Shown: positions 1 to 10,600 of the stretch, piece after piece
Position numbering within the stretch: position 1 is the stretch's first letter
How the letters are laid out: every line of letters starts with the position of its first letter
NCBI GenBank assembly: GCA_032718475.1
Contig: JAUCBJ010002644.1
Span: 1 to 38,801, forward strand
Reading direction: 5' to 3'
Origin: Nemertoderma westbladi
Taxonomy: Eukaryota > Xenacoelomorpha > Nemertodermatida > Nemertodermatidae
DNA: 38,801 nt
Notes under the pieces: generated by a model
What the model was told of the DNA's origin: nothing
The model's database searches: none
Seen by the model: only the letters and a program-made list of their open reading frames with translations
Position numbers and translations under genes: made by a program

Positions 1-720
1 TTACAATATAAATAACATTCACCTATGGTGGCTGATGGATTAATGGTACATCTTTACTTTGACTTATAAAAAAGAGTTGTATCTCATTTGATTCATAGGA
101 TATTGTAAATATAGTGCCCGTTACGGACTCACATGCAAATGGACAAAGAAAAATTACCCAATTGTATTTTGACAAATTCTCTTGAAATGTTTAACGCCAT
201 ACGTTATAACTTTCACAATGCGAGGTAGATACATCAAATTTTGTAAATTTGTAAGTTAATAGCAGAAACATATGGTGGTAAACCTCATTTATAGAGAAAT
301 TGTTCGTTACGGACTCACAGAAAAAATTGTTACGGACTCACACTTGAAATCGTTATGCACTCGTTATTTTGTTTAGAAAAAAAAGAGCAACGACCAATGA
401 CTGTTTATGGTATTTATTCAATAAATATATTTATTGCTTATATACCTTTCGCTTTCACAATGTACCTTAAGTATCACTATTAGATATATCTTTAGTAGTG
501 TTCATATTTTGAGTAGGCATATTTGGTGTGTGTATAGTAGTGTATATTTAATATCCTATAAGTTCATATGACCATAATTTGTTAAAATGACCAATTTCTA
601 ATTCTTTAACAACATAAATACCACGTTCACGGAAAATTTTTTATACTGGAAAATAAATTTTGAACAGTATTTCGTTGTATTTATGTTTTACGATCACTAC
701 TATCACAGTACTTAAGTTAT
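1..720. other. AT-rich non-coding stretch with CGTTACGGACTCACA motifs
   Basis: No credible coding region or RNA gene is visible. The stretch is AT-rich with frequent stops in all frames. Its only notable structure is three direct copies of the 15-mer CGTTACGGACTCACA or a one-base variant (119-133, 305-319, 328-342), described separately. Confidence 0.7.
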
Positions 721-1524
721 TCCACCTTGGCGTAGTTGGTTAAATCGGTGGCATTGAAATCACATCTCTCCTTGGGTCGTGGGTTCGATCCCATCATGAG
801 GGCTAGGGTAGTTTTCGTTTCGGCACGAATACTTTAAAGACCATAAAGGGACTTATTAGCCAGGGCGCATCTCTTCCTTCCGTAAATGGTAGCTAAATGA
901 GAACTGGAGTTTCCTCTGGGGAATATAGGAGGGGACCGCACTGGAAATATACACTTTATTATTGAGACTTTGTGCGTAATCCCTGGCCTAACTGACGATA
1001 TGTTTTGTATCTCAATCCATCATTCGCTCACTCGTTTCATGAAATCTTGGCGAACTTCGAGTGTATCATACTATACCATCTTGGTCAGTAACTTCTGTCA
1101 TCCGTGATATATGCCGTTTGGCCCTTTCGGCCCAGAAATGTGAGTATTAGACGTAAGAGACAGGATTAAACGGGCGCAATGAAGAATGTCGTACATTAGG
1201 ATGATGTATGAATGAATACGTTCGAATGTACTGTCGATGGACAATTGTCAGACTAAAAGGAGCTGAATACTTTCAGTTTACATAGTGAATAATGTATACA
1301 AAGCAGAATGATTCTTACCTAACCTACCGCCTGGTGAGTCCGTAACGGAAAATTTGTGAGTCCGTAACGCTATTCTTAAACAGTTCAGCTGCAATACAGA
1401 CCATAGAGACCTAATGGATGGTTTTGATTGGTTGTAAACCCAAAGGAAAATGATTGTCAGTGCAATACACATGCGGGGTGTACTCCAAATTAAAACTTTA
1501 AGTACTTTTCGTTACGGACTCACA
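119..1524. repeat. Six dispersed copies of a 15-bp motif, two of them inverted
   Basis: CGTTACGGACTCACA occurs at 119-133, 305-319, 328-342 (first base T) and 1510-1524. Its reverse complement TGTGAGTCCGTAACG occurs at 1333-1347 (second base G in place of T at the start, GGTGAG...) and 1355-1369. Six near-exact copies within 1.4 kb of AT-rich DNA are far above chance. The outer copies bracket a SINE. They may be subterminal repeats of a non-autonomous transposon or a cluster of protein-binding sites. I do not recognise the family, and no coding sequence accompanies them. Confidence 0.8.
721..1200 (+). mobile_element. tRNA-derived SINE, older copy (3' end uncertain)
   Basis: The head has internal RNA polymerase III promoter boxes: an A box TGGCGTAGTTGG at 728-739 and a B box GGTTCGATCCC at 782-792, both at consensus. 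It cannot fold as a functional tRNA because the sequence before the A box and after the B box does not form an acceptor stem. It continues into a non-tRNA body with no open frame, including a dyad around GGCCCTTTCGGCCC near 1120-1133. The 3' limit is a guess, since no clear tail or target duplication was found. This indicates a tRNA-class SINE moved in trans by some LINE. Confidence 0.7.
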
Positions 1525-2336
1525 TAATTCTGTAGGCCAAATCTAAAATTTTTGAAACATTGAATACACAATGCTATTCTGTCAATATTCAAATTTTTAT
1601 CATCAATAAGCTTCTAATAAATGTTGAATTTTCGGTTGGTGTAATTACCTGTCTTAATCAGACAATTTCAATGGTAGTAAGATTATGTCAAAAATGACAT
1701 GTAATAATTTCTGCAAATTTGAAAATACGTAAAAAAAATTTACCATATTTAATAATGAAAAACCAGTTGTTACCCTCAAAAAAATTAAGAATCCGTCACT
1801 TTTATTAAAAATGTAATTCTTTCTCGTCATTTTGATGCCAAAATTATGCTGATTAGATGACTTTTTATTTTCGACATAAGTGTTACATCAATGGTGGAAT
1901 TGCCCTAATTACTATTATGTGAATTGTGAGGTGTGAGATTGTTACTGTTGTTGCTGATAGGGAAATAATTAATTATCCTAAGATAATCTCCAGCGCAATC
2001 AATTGTTGCACTGGAGTTCCGATGCTGATCCAGGTATATATAAAACTAAACTAATGAGTCGAGATATGAAATACATAAAATATAAAATATTGGATGGAAA
2101 AGGTTATGGAAAATTGGTAAGATCTATGTTTTATTGATTGTTTACAGTGTACTTTAATTTAATATTTTAGAAGGTGACCTATTTCGAAAAGGGTACTGTA
2201 TTTTAGATTTTTTATGTTTTACGTCAGCAGAGGAATCAGAGTTCCATATCGTTGGCCCTGAAAAATATTTATTACTGTTTGGAAATTATTGGAAAACTAA
2301 TGGATCTTTGAGATGAGCAATGACCATATCCTTGCC
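1525..2336. other. AT-rich non-coding stretch
   Basis: No gene is seen. A dyad with 11-bp arms and one mismatch around a 7-base loop lies at 1988-2016 (arms CTCCAGCGCAA and TTGCACTGGAG). It is too short to call an RNA gene. Confidence 0.6.
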
Positions 2337-2339
2337 TTA

Positions 2340-2712
2340 AGGCCTGTTTACACGTGGCAACATTTAGAGCAACTTTCTCGGCAACTTATAGAGCAAACCA
2401 GGTTGCCGATCAAGTTGCTCCGTGTAAACACGTAAAAAAGTTGCCGTAAAAGTTGCTCAACTTTTAAGGAACTTGAAGGAATTTGCGTTGGCGAATAAAG
2501 CGGGATAATCAGATTTAATTATCAAACTAGCTAGTAAATAAAATGACCCACTATTTTACAGTTAAACTCGCTCTAAAAGTTGCTCTAAAAGTTGCCGGCC
2601 ATGTTGCTGGTAAAGTTGCCACGTGTAAACAGCGATTAAATTAAGTTGCTCCAAGAAACGTTGCTAGTTGCCGAGAAAGTTGATCTAAAAGTTGCCACGT
2701 GTAAACAGACCT
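2340..2712. mobile_element. PIF/Harbinger-like MITE with TTA target duplication
   Basis: This 373-bp element has inverted termini of about 48 bp with few mismatches. The left end starts AGGCCTGTTTACACGTGGCA and the right end, read in reverse complement, starts AGGTCTGTTTACACGTGGCA. Both continue through a shared ACTTTCTCGGCAAC. TTA flanks it on both sides (2337-2339 and 2713-2715), the target preference of the PIF/Harbinger superfamily. There is no transposase frame, so it is non-autonomous. The interior repeats the words AAGTTGCTC and AAGTTGCC many times in both orientations, so the arms themselves contain inverted repeats. Superfamily assignment rests on the target site and terminal sequence only. 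Confidence 0.82.
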
Positions 2713-3014
2713 TTAGGGGTAGAATAGCTTACGTTGATAGTTAGACGTAAAGGATAATATATTATCTGTTGAATAAGTTAAATTTGTATAAGTTACTGTA
2801 TAATGTACAATGCTCTATATGTATATTACATGTTCTCATACTGTATAATATTAATATTGATGTTTCAATATTTACAAAGTATAATAATTCTAATAAAAAT
2901 ATGTATGGTAGAAAAATACTTTATTGCGTTTTTCCTTTCTCTCTGCGTTTTTCCTCCCTCTCTGGTCATTTTTCCGCGTAATTCTTTTCCCCCCTTGTTT
3001 ACAGTCTGTTTTAC

Positions 3015-3256
3015 CCCAGCCCTAGCTCAGTTGGTTGAGCGCCGGGCCTGCAATCTATTGGTTGTAGGTTCAGCCCCGCCAGGGTCCACTCAGCCTTTCA
3101 TCCACTGGGGTCGATAAAATGAGTACCAGTTAAATAACTGGGAGCAAATCTTGGGATAGGAGTAGCGCCCACCCCTACCCTCGGGTAGCAGCTATCGAAA
3201 GAGGAGCCTTCGGGTCGCCTCCGGCTTCGGCCGACTGTTTGCTTGCTTTGCTTGCT
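3015..3256 (+). mobile_element. tRNA-derived SINE with conserved central motif
   Basis: The A box TAGCTCAGTTGG at 3023-3034 is perfect. The B box GGTTCAGCCCC at 3067-3077 has one departure from consensus. The body at about 3088-3142 contains TCAGCCTTTCATCC followed by GGTCGATAAAATGAGTACCA. I recall this motif as a central domain shared by many metazoan SINEs (Meta/Ceph-type cores), but could not search to confirm. The end is a short GCTTGCTTT tandem tail that runs directly into the 17-bp minisatellite at about 3257. The apparent reading frame through it is a by-product of its GC content. Confidence 0.85.
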
Positions 3257-3530
3257 TACGCTAATTATTAGGCTACGCTAACTACTTGACTATGCTAACT
3301 ATTTGGCTATGCTAACTATTTGGCTACGCTAACTATTTGGCAACGCGAATTATTTGGCTACGCTAACTATTTAGCTATGCTAACTATTTGGCTACGCTAA
3401 CTATTTGGCAACGCTAATTATTTAGCCCTGCTAACTATTTGGTTATGCTAACTATTTGGCAACGCTAACTATTTGGCTACGCTAACTATTTAGCCATGCT
3501 AACTATTTGGTTATGTTAACTATTTCGCTA
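3257..3530. repeat. 17-bp minisatellite, block 1
   Basis: There are about 16 tandem copies of a 17-bp unit close to CTATTTGGCTATGCTAA, with common variants GGCTACGC, GGCAACGC and AGCCATGC. It begins directly at the tail of the upstream SINE, whose GCTTGCTTACGCTAA end already resembles half a unit. Stops in every frame rule out coding. Confidence 0.95.
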
Positions 3531-3690
3531 TTTTAAATATTCTTAGTGTTCAACTTCAGGAATTCGGCTTATGATGAGATACCATGCACCACTCTGAATA
3601 GGGAGGCGTTATTAGTAACGTTATTTATACTTGTTGTTATAATTCAATGTCTCTGAAGCATTGTGTTCTACAACGCTTTTTTGTAAGTTG
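3520..3690. repeat. Flank duplication, copy 1 (with copy at 5907-6075)
   Basis: Sequence from TATTTCGCTATTTTAAATAT through CTACAACGCTTTTTTG is nearly identical to 5907-6075, differing at a handful of bases. In both places it directly follows the end of a 17-bp minisatellite block, so array end and flank were duplicated together as one segment about 2.4 kb apart. Confidence 0.95.
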
Positions 3691-4180
3691 TTTGTGTTTT
3701 CCACTTACAATTTTCTTTAAAAATGTTTGATATTGTATATAATAGTGAAAAATTAATCGAAAATCATTTCAAATGAAAAAAAATTTCGATCGATTATTAT
3801 CGACAAGATTTTCGATCGATTATCGATTTTCAATCAATTTTGGACAACCCTATCAACTCCTGATGCTGCCTTACTCAATGTTAAATGAATTAGTGTTCTC
3901 GAATATTTATTACGTAACTAGAGAGCCGCTTAACTACATAAACCAATATTGGATATTGAGTTCCATTTTGGAGTTCGCCTTACAGATACTAAAGTTGCTA
4001 TAACTTTTGAGTGTGTGAATGGATTTTACTGAAATTACGTGCAAACCTTTTTTACTTCGATGTTCTTTCTACACATGTAATAAAACTTCAGAAGTTCCAA
4101 AAAAAATACTTTATTTGACTTTTTCGCCAGGAAAAAATTAACATCAATGCAATCCTATGGATTACTTTTTCTCCAGGGAA
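3691..4180. other. AT-rich spacer with ATCGAT-rich segment
   Basis: No gene is supported. Positions 3750-3840 are rich in TCGATTATCGAT-type words ending in TTTTGGACAACCCT, which looks like decayed transposon terminal sequence. The short open frame here has no recognisable domain. Confidence 0.5.
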
Positions 4181-4265
4181 ACAGTACCGGTACTCCTATT
4201 TCTCCCGATACAGTACCGCTACTCCTATTTCTCCCGAAACAGTACCGGTACTCCTATTTCTACTT
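4181..4265. repeat. 29-bp tandem repeat, three copies
   Basis: Three copies start at 4181, 4210 and 4239, each beginning ACAGTACCGGTACTCCTATT (second copy with one change) and closing with TCTCCCGA. The third runs into the 17-bp array. Confidence 0.9.
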
Positions 4266-4267
4266 CT

Positions 4268-5437
4268 ATTTGGCTATGCGAACTATTTGGCTAGGCTAAC
4301 TATTTATTTGACTATGCTAATTATTTGGCTATGCTAACTATTTGACTATGCTATCTATTTGGCTATGCTAAGTATTTGGCTATGCTAATTATTTGGCTAT
4401 GCTAACTATTTGGCTATGCTAACTATTTGACTATGCTAAATATTTGGCTATGCTAACTATTTGGCTATGCTAACTATTTGGCTGCGCAAACTATTTGGCT
4501 ATGCTAACTACTTGGCTAAGTTAACTATTTGGCTATGCTAACTATTTGGCTATGCTAACTATTTGGCTATGCTAACTATTTGGCTATGCTATCTATTTGG
4601 TTACGCTTACTACTTGACTACGCTAACTATTTGGCTATGCTAACTATTTGGCCATGTTAACTATTTGGCTATGCTAACTATTTGGCTATGCTAAGTATTT
4701 GGCTACGCTTACTACTTGACTACGCTAACTATTTGGCTACGCTAACTATTTGGCTATGCTAACTATTTGGCTATGCTAACTATTTGGCTATGCGAACTAT
4801 TTGGCTAGGCTAACTATTTATTTGACTATGCTAATTATTTGGCTATGCTAACTATTTGACTATGCTATCTATTTGGCTATGCTAAGTATTTGGCTATGCT
4901 AATTATTTGGCTATGCTAACTATTTGGCTATGCTAACTATTTGACTATGCTAAATATTTGGCTATGCTAACTATTTGGCTATGCTAACTATTTGGCTGCG
5001 CAAACTATTTGGCTATGCTAACTACTTGGCTAAGTTAACTATTTGGCTATGCTAACTATTTGGCTATGCTAACTATTTGGCTATGCTAACTATTTGGCTA
5101 TGCTATCTATTTGGTTACGCTTACTACTTGACTACGCTAACTATTTGGCTATGCTAACTATTTGGCCATGTTAACTATTTGGCTATGCTAACTATTTGGC
5201 TATGCTAAGTATTTGGCTACGCTTACTACTTGACTACGCTAACTATTTGGCTACGCTAACTATTTGGCTATGCTAACTATTTGGCTATGCTAACTATTTG
5301 GCTATGCTAACTATTTGGCTATGCTAATTATTTGGCTACGTTAATTATTTGGCTACGTTAATTATTTGGCTACGCTAACTATTTGGCTATGCTAACTATT
5401 TGGCTATGCTAACTATTTGACTATGCTAACTATTTGT
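4268..5437. repeat. 17-bp minisatellite, block 2, with 514-bp higher-order repeat
   Basis: This is about 69 tandem copies of the 17-bp unit. It contains a higher-order duplication: distinctive variants (GGCTATGCGAAC, GGCTAGGCTAAC, an extra TATT at TATTTATTTGAC, GGCTGCGCAAAC) recur in the same order 514 bp apart. For example TGCG lies at 4277 and 4791. Thus about 4270-4783 and 4784-5297 are tandem copies of a 30-unit block. The remaining units to 5437 are plain. Confidence 0.96.
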
Positions 5438-5655
5438 CATAATGTCTCTCACTTCTATGTATACAAATGTTTGTGTTCCAATCCAATTCCGGTAGGTCGC
5501 GGTACCCGATGAACATCATATGTTCCTATTCGATCGCTAATGATGATATTTTCATTCTGATATCGCATAGTAACGCGGTATGTTGACCAATCAAATAAAC
5601 TCAGTCTCTGAAGCGCTTAGATTCGATATGTTAAAAAATACCCACTATTTAAACT
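5438..5655. other. Spacer between minisatellite blocks 2 and 3
   Basis: About 220 bp of non-repetitive AT-rich sequence. No coding region or RNA gene is seen. Confidence 0.6.
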
Positions 5656-5659
5656 AATG

Positions 5660-5910
5660 TAAACTAACTATTTGGCTACGCTAACTATTTGGCTACGCTA
5701 ACTATTTGGCTATGCTAACTATTTGACTACGCTAACTATTTGGCTACGCTAACTACTTGACTATGCTAACTATTTGGCTATGCTAACTATTTGGCTATGC
5801 TAACTATTTGGCTATGTTAACTATTTGGCTATGCTAACTATTTGGCTACGCTAACTATTTGGCTACGCTAACTATTTAGCCATGCTAACTATTTGGTTAT
5901 GCTAACTATT
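5660..5910. repeat. 17-bp minisatellite, block 3
   Basis: About 15 copies of the CTATTTGGCTATGCTAA-type unit. The final units (AGCCATGCTAAC, GGTTATGCTAAC, CGCTATTTTAAA) match the last units of block 1 in order, showing the two ends derive from one duplication. Confidence 0.95.
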
Positions 5911-6075
5911 TCGCTATTTTAAATATTCTTAGTGTTCAACTTCAGGAATTCGGCTTATGATGAGATACCATGCACCACTCTGAATAGAGAGGCGTTATTA
6001 GTAACGTTATTTATATTTGCTGTTATAATTCAATGTCTCTGAAGCATTTTGTTCTACAACGCTTTTTTGAATTGT
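5907..6075. repeat. Flank duplication, copy 2 (with copy at 3520-3690)
   Basis: Nearly identical to 3520-3690, with the same GGAATTCGGCTTATGATGAG core and the same junction to the preceding minisatellite. The similarity stops soon after CTACAACGCTTTTTTG. Confidence 0.95.
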
Positions 6076-7669
6076 TTTCTGTTTGTGTCAGTGAGTGACT
6101 AATGCCAATTAATGAAGATAACCCTGCATTATTAGTACGGTATGTGGAACAGCATACTGGTATATATATATACCAGTATACATACATATTTATGCTATAC
6201 ATATACTAATAACTTTAAGCAAATCCCATCTTGGCGAATTAATGTCCCGCCTCAATGTTTAATTCTCAATTTAGGGAAAGGAGCAGGTAACACTTGCACG
6301 TTATTTCAACCAAAACAATAAACTAAACAATAGTATTCGTATACAATTCACAACCGCCTAAAATTTACATCTTGTTAAACATTTTGTCGCTTTGAAGCGA
6401 TTTTTTATGAAATGCATTAGGCCCATAAGTAGTTTTGAGATTTTGTCTGAGTCCGTATGTGAAAAGTATAGCTCCCGTACTCCATTGGTAAAAGTCAAAA
6501 CTCATTTGTTAAAATATATAAGATGCGTCTCACATTTACTAAATATTTCTACTCAAAGTAACCAATCACAGGCCTTCAGCATGCCATAAGTCATGAGTTG
6601 ATTATTGTAGATGGAATTATTATTATTATTTCAGATAGGGGGGAAAATTGGATGCAATAAAAATTAATCCCTCTCCAGGAGAAATTCGACGCAAATAACA
6701 TCTGATTACTCTCAAAAATGAATTCGATGTCGTTTAAGGCCGAAGTATGGGGGTACTTCCCGTCCCATAAAAGGCCATAACGGACAAGGCCGCTCTCCAC
6801 TCCACCCACTTTAATTGCCCCTAGGTGCTGATTGATCTCTAGTAAACTTGGCTTTAGAAATAAAAAAATTCATTTATTTCACAAAAAAATATAAAGTTTC
6901 ATGGGTCATTTAGTGTATTTCACTAATTATACAAAATTCCGGTTCCGGCCGGAATTCCGGCCGGAATATTCCGGCATGTTGAATTCCGGTTCCGGTTCCG
7001 ACCGGAATCAAAATATCGATTCCGGGACATCCCTAATTTAATTTATACTTTGGGATCCCGTTCCAAAACGGCGTGATCGGGATTGCATTTTTCGCGGGGA
7101 TCCCGGTTTTTCGGGATCGGGATCCCGTTTAATTTAGTTACCTCACTGCGTATATTTTTATTTTCCAAATTAAGAAAAAACATGAAATTAAACCATAGCA
7201 TTTTAAAAAAACAAATAAACAATGTGACAACAAAGTATAAAAAGATAATCAGGCAACAAGACCTGCCCCAACACCCATCTCGATAATAATAAATAATTAA
7301 ATACTAAATAAAGTATATGGTACCGTAACATATGCACTACTCTATAACAACCAGGTGTATAGTAATGATAAACGTCCGCCAACTGCGCTCTCCCTATAAA
7401 GTGGCTCGCCATTGTTTTTATTTTAAATATATAAACAGTTTACACTAATAATAGTATTCTAAGTTGGTAAAGTTTTATCTAATGATGAGAAATTATATAT
7501 ATTTTTGATTTTAAGACGTTTATATGACGTCATCCTATGATATTTGTACACATGATCTCTGAAGCAGATTGTAACATAATCTATTATCTAAGGATGGGTG
7601 TTATTATATACATATATTTATATTAGCCATATTGCCATATAATGTAAATTTATAATATGAAGATAACCA
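6076..7669. other. AT-rich non-coding stretch
   Basis: No gene is supported. The short open frames have no recognisable domains or coding bias. Two structures stand out. One is a perfect 26-bp palindrome at 6154-6179 (ATACTGG, a TA run, CCAGTAT). The other is the CCGG/GGATCCCG-rich block at 6937-7129, listed separately. Confidence 0.6.
6937..7129. repeat. Palindrome-rich TTCCGG / GGATCCCG block
   Basis: Positions 6937-7026 are dense in TTCCGG and CCGGAATTCCGG words. Positions 7050-7129 are dense in GGGATCCCG and CGGGATCGGGATCCCG words. Both are strongly self-complementary and GC-rich within AT-rich DNA. I recall similar GGATCGGGATCCC tracts at ends of some hAT-like elements, but no termini or target duplication could be defined here. 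Confidence 0.55.
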
Positions 7670-10600
7670 TTTTTTCCTAAGAGTTAGCTAAGAAACGAAC
7701 CTTGTTTTCTTACAGTTAGCTAAGAAGCGAACCTTGTTTTCTTACAGTTAGCTAAGAAGCGAACCTTGTTTTCTTACAGTTAGCTAAGAAACGAACCTTG
7801 TTTTCTTACAGTTAGCTAAGAAACGAACCTTGTTTTCTTACAGTTAGCTAAGAAACGAACCTTGTTTTCTTACAGTTAGCTAAGAAGCGAACCTTGTTTT
7901 CTTACAGTTAGCTAAGAAACGAACCTTGTTTTCTTACAGTTAGCTAAGAAACGAACCTTGTTTTCTTACAGTTAGCTAAGAAGCGAACCTTGTTTTCTTA
8001 CAGTTAGCTAAGAAACGAACCTTGTTTTCTTACAGTTAGCTAAGAAACGAACCTTGTTTTCTTACAGTTAGCTAAGAAGTGAACCTTGTTTTCTTACAGT
8101 TATCTCAGAACGGAACCTTTTGTTCTTACAGTTAGCTAAGAAACGAACCTTGTTTTCTTAAAGTTATCTCAGAACGGAACCTTTTGTTCTTACAGTTAGC
8201 TAAGAAACGAACCTTGTTTTTTTACAGTTATCTCAGAACGGAACCTTTTGTTCTTACAGTTAGCTAAGAAACGAACCTTGTTTTCTTAAAGTTATCTCAG
8301 AACGGAACCTTTTGTTCTTACAGTTAGCTAAGAAACGAACCTTGTTTTCTTACAGTTATCTCAGAACGGAACCTTTTGTTCTTACAGTCAGCTAAGATGC
8401 GAACCTTGTTTTCTTACAGTTAGCTAAGAAGCGAACCTTGTTTTCTTACAGTTAGCTAAGAAACGAACCTTGTTTTCTTACAGTTATCTCAGAACGGAAC
8501 CTTTTGTTCTTACAGTTAGCTAAGAAACGAACCTTGTTTTCTTAAAGTTATCTCAGAACGGAACCTTTTGTTCTTACAGTTAGCTAAGAAACGAACCTTG
8601 TTTTTTTACAGTTATCTCAGAACGGAACCTTTTGTTCTTACAGTTAGCTAAGATGCGAACCTTGTTTTCTTACAGTTAGCTAAGAAGCGAACCTTGTTTT
8701 CTTACAGTTAGCTAAGAACCGAACCTTGTTTTCTTCCAGTTAGCTAAGAAACGAACCTTGTTTTCTTACAGTTAGCTAAGAAGCGAACCTTGTTTTCTTA
8801 CAGTTAGCTAAGAAACGAACCTTGTTTTCTTACAGTTAGCTAAGAAACGAACCTTGTTTTCTTACAGTTAACTAAGATGCGAACCTTGTTTTCTTACAGT
8901 TAGCTAAGAAGCGAACCTTGTTATATTACAGTTAGCTAAGAAACGAACATTATTTTCTTACAGTTAGCTAAGAAACGAACCTTGTTTTCTTACAGTTAGC
9001 TAAGAAACGAACCTTGTTTTCTTACAGTTAGCTAAGAAACGAACCTTGTTTTCTTACAGTTAGCTAAGATGCGAACCTTGTTTTCTTACAGTTATCTCAG
9101 AACGGAACCTTTTGTTCTTACAGTTAGCTAAGAAGCGAACCTTGTTTTCTTACAGTTAGCTAAGAAGCGAACCTTGTTTTCTTACAGTTAGGTAAGATGC
9201 GAACATTGTTTTTTTACTGTTATCTCAGAACGGAACCTTTTGTTCTTACAGTTAGCTAAGAAGCGAACCTTGTTTTCTTACAGTTATCTCAGAACGGAAC
9301 CTTTTGTTCTTACAGTTAGCTAAGAAGCGAACCTTGTTTTCTTACAGTTATCTCAGAACGGAAGCTTTGGTTCTTACAGTTAGCTAAGAAGCGAACCTTG
9401 TTTTTTACAGTTATTTCAGAGCGGAACCTTTTGTTCTTACAGTTAGCTAAGATGCGAACATTGTTTTCTTACAGTTATCTCAGAACGGAACCTTTTGTTC
9501 TTACAGTTAGCTAAGATGCAAACATTGTTTTCTCACAGTTATCTCAAAACGGAACCTTTTGTTCTTACAGTTAGCTAAGAAGCGAACCTTGTTTTCTTAC
9601 AGTTAGCTAAGATGCGAACATTGTTTTTTTACTGTTATCTCAGAACAGAACCTTTTGTTCTTACAGTTAGCTAAGAAGCGAACCTTGTTTTCTTACAGTT
9701 AGCTAAGAAACGAACCTTGTTTTCTTCCAGTTAGCTAAGAAACGAACCTTGTTTTCTTACAGTTAGCTAAGAAGCGAACCTTGTTTTCTTACAGTTAGCT
9801 AAGAAACAAACCTTGTTTTCTTACAGTTAGCTAAGAAACGAACCTTGTTTTCTTACAGTTAGCTAAGATGCGAACCTTGTTTTCTTACAGTTAGCTAAGA
9901 AGCGAACCTTGTTTTATTACAGTTAGCTAAGAAACGAACATTGTTTCTTACAGTTAGCTAAGAAACGAACCTTGTTTTCTTACAGTTAGCTAAGAAACGA
10001 ACCTTGTTTTCTTACAGTTAGCTAAGAAACGAACCTTGTTTTCTTACAGTTAGCTAAGATGCGAACCTTGTTTTCTTACAGTTATCTCAGAACGGAACCT
10101 TTTGTTCTTACAGTTAGCTAAGATGCGAACATTGTTTTCTTACAGTTATCTCAAAACGGAACCTTTTGCTCTTACAGTTAGCTAAGAAGCGAACCTTGTT
10201 TTCTTACAGTTAGCTAAGAAACGAACCTTGTTTTCTTACAGTTAGCTAAGATGCGAACATTGTTTTTTTACTGTTATCTCAGAACGGAACCTTTTGTTCT
10301 TACAGTTAGCTAAGAAGCGAACCTTGTTTTCTTACAGTTATCTCAGAACGGAACCTTTTGTTCTTACAGTTAGCAAAGAAGCGAACCTTGTTTTCTTACA
10401 GTTATCTCAGAACGGAAGCTTTGGTTCTTACAGTTAGCTAAGAAGCGAACCTTGTTTTTTACAGTTATCTCAGAACGGAACCTTTTGTTCTTACAGTTAG
10501 CTAAGATGCGAACATTGTTTTCTTACAGTTATCTCAGAACGGAACCTTTTGTTCTTACAGTTAGCTAAGATGCAAACATTGTTTTCTTACAGTTATCTCA

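Noticed and set aside
728-792. Functional tRNA gene
   Set aside because: A and B boxes match, but the ends do not form an acceptor stem and a non-tRNA body continues downstream.
3023-3077. Functional tRNA gene
   Set aside because: Promoter boxes are present, but the acceptor stem does not pair and a SINE body follows.
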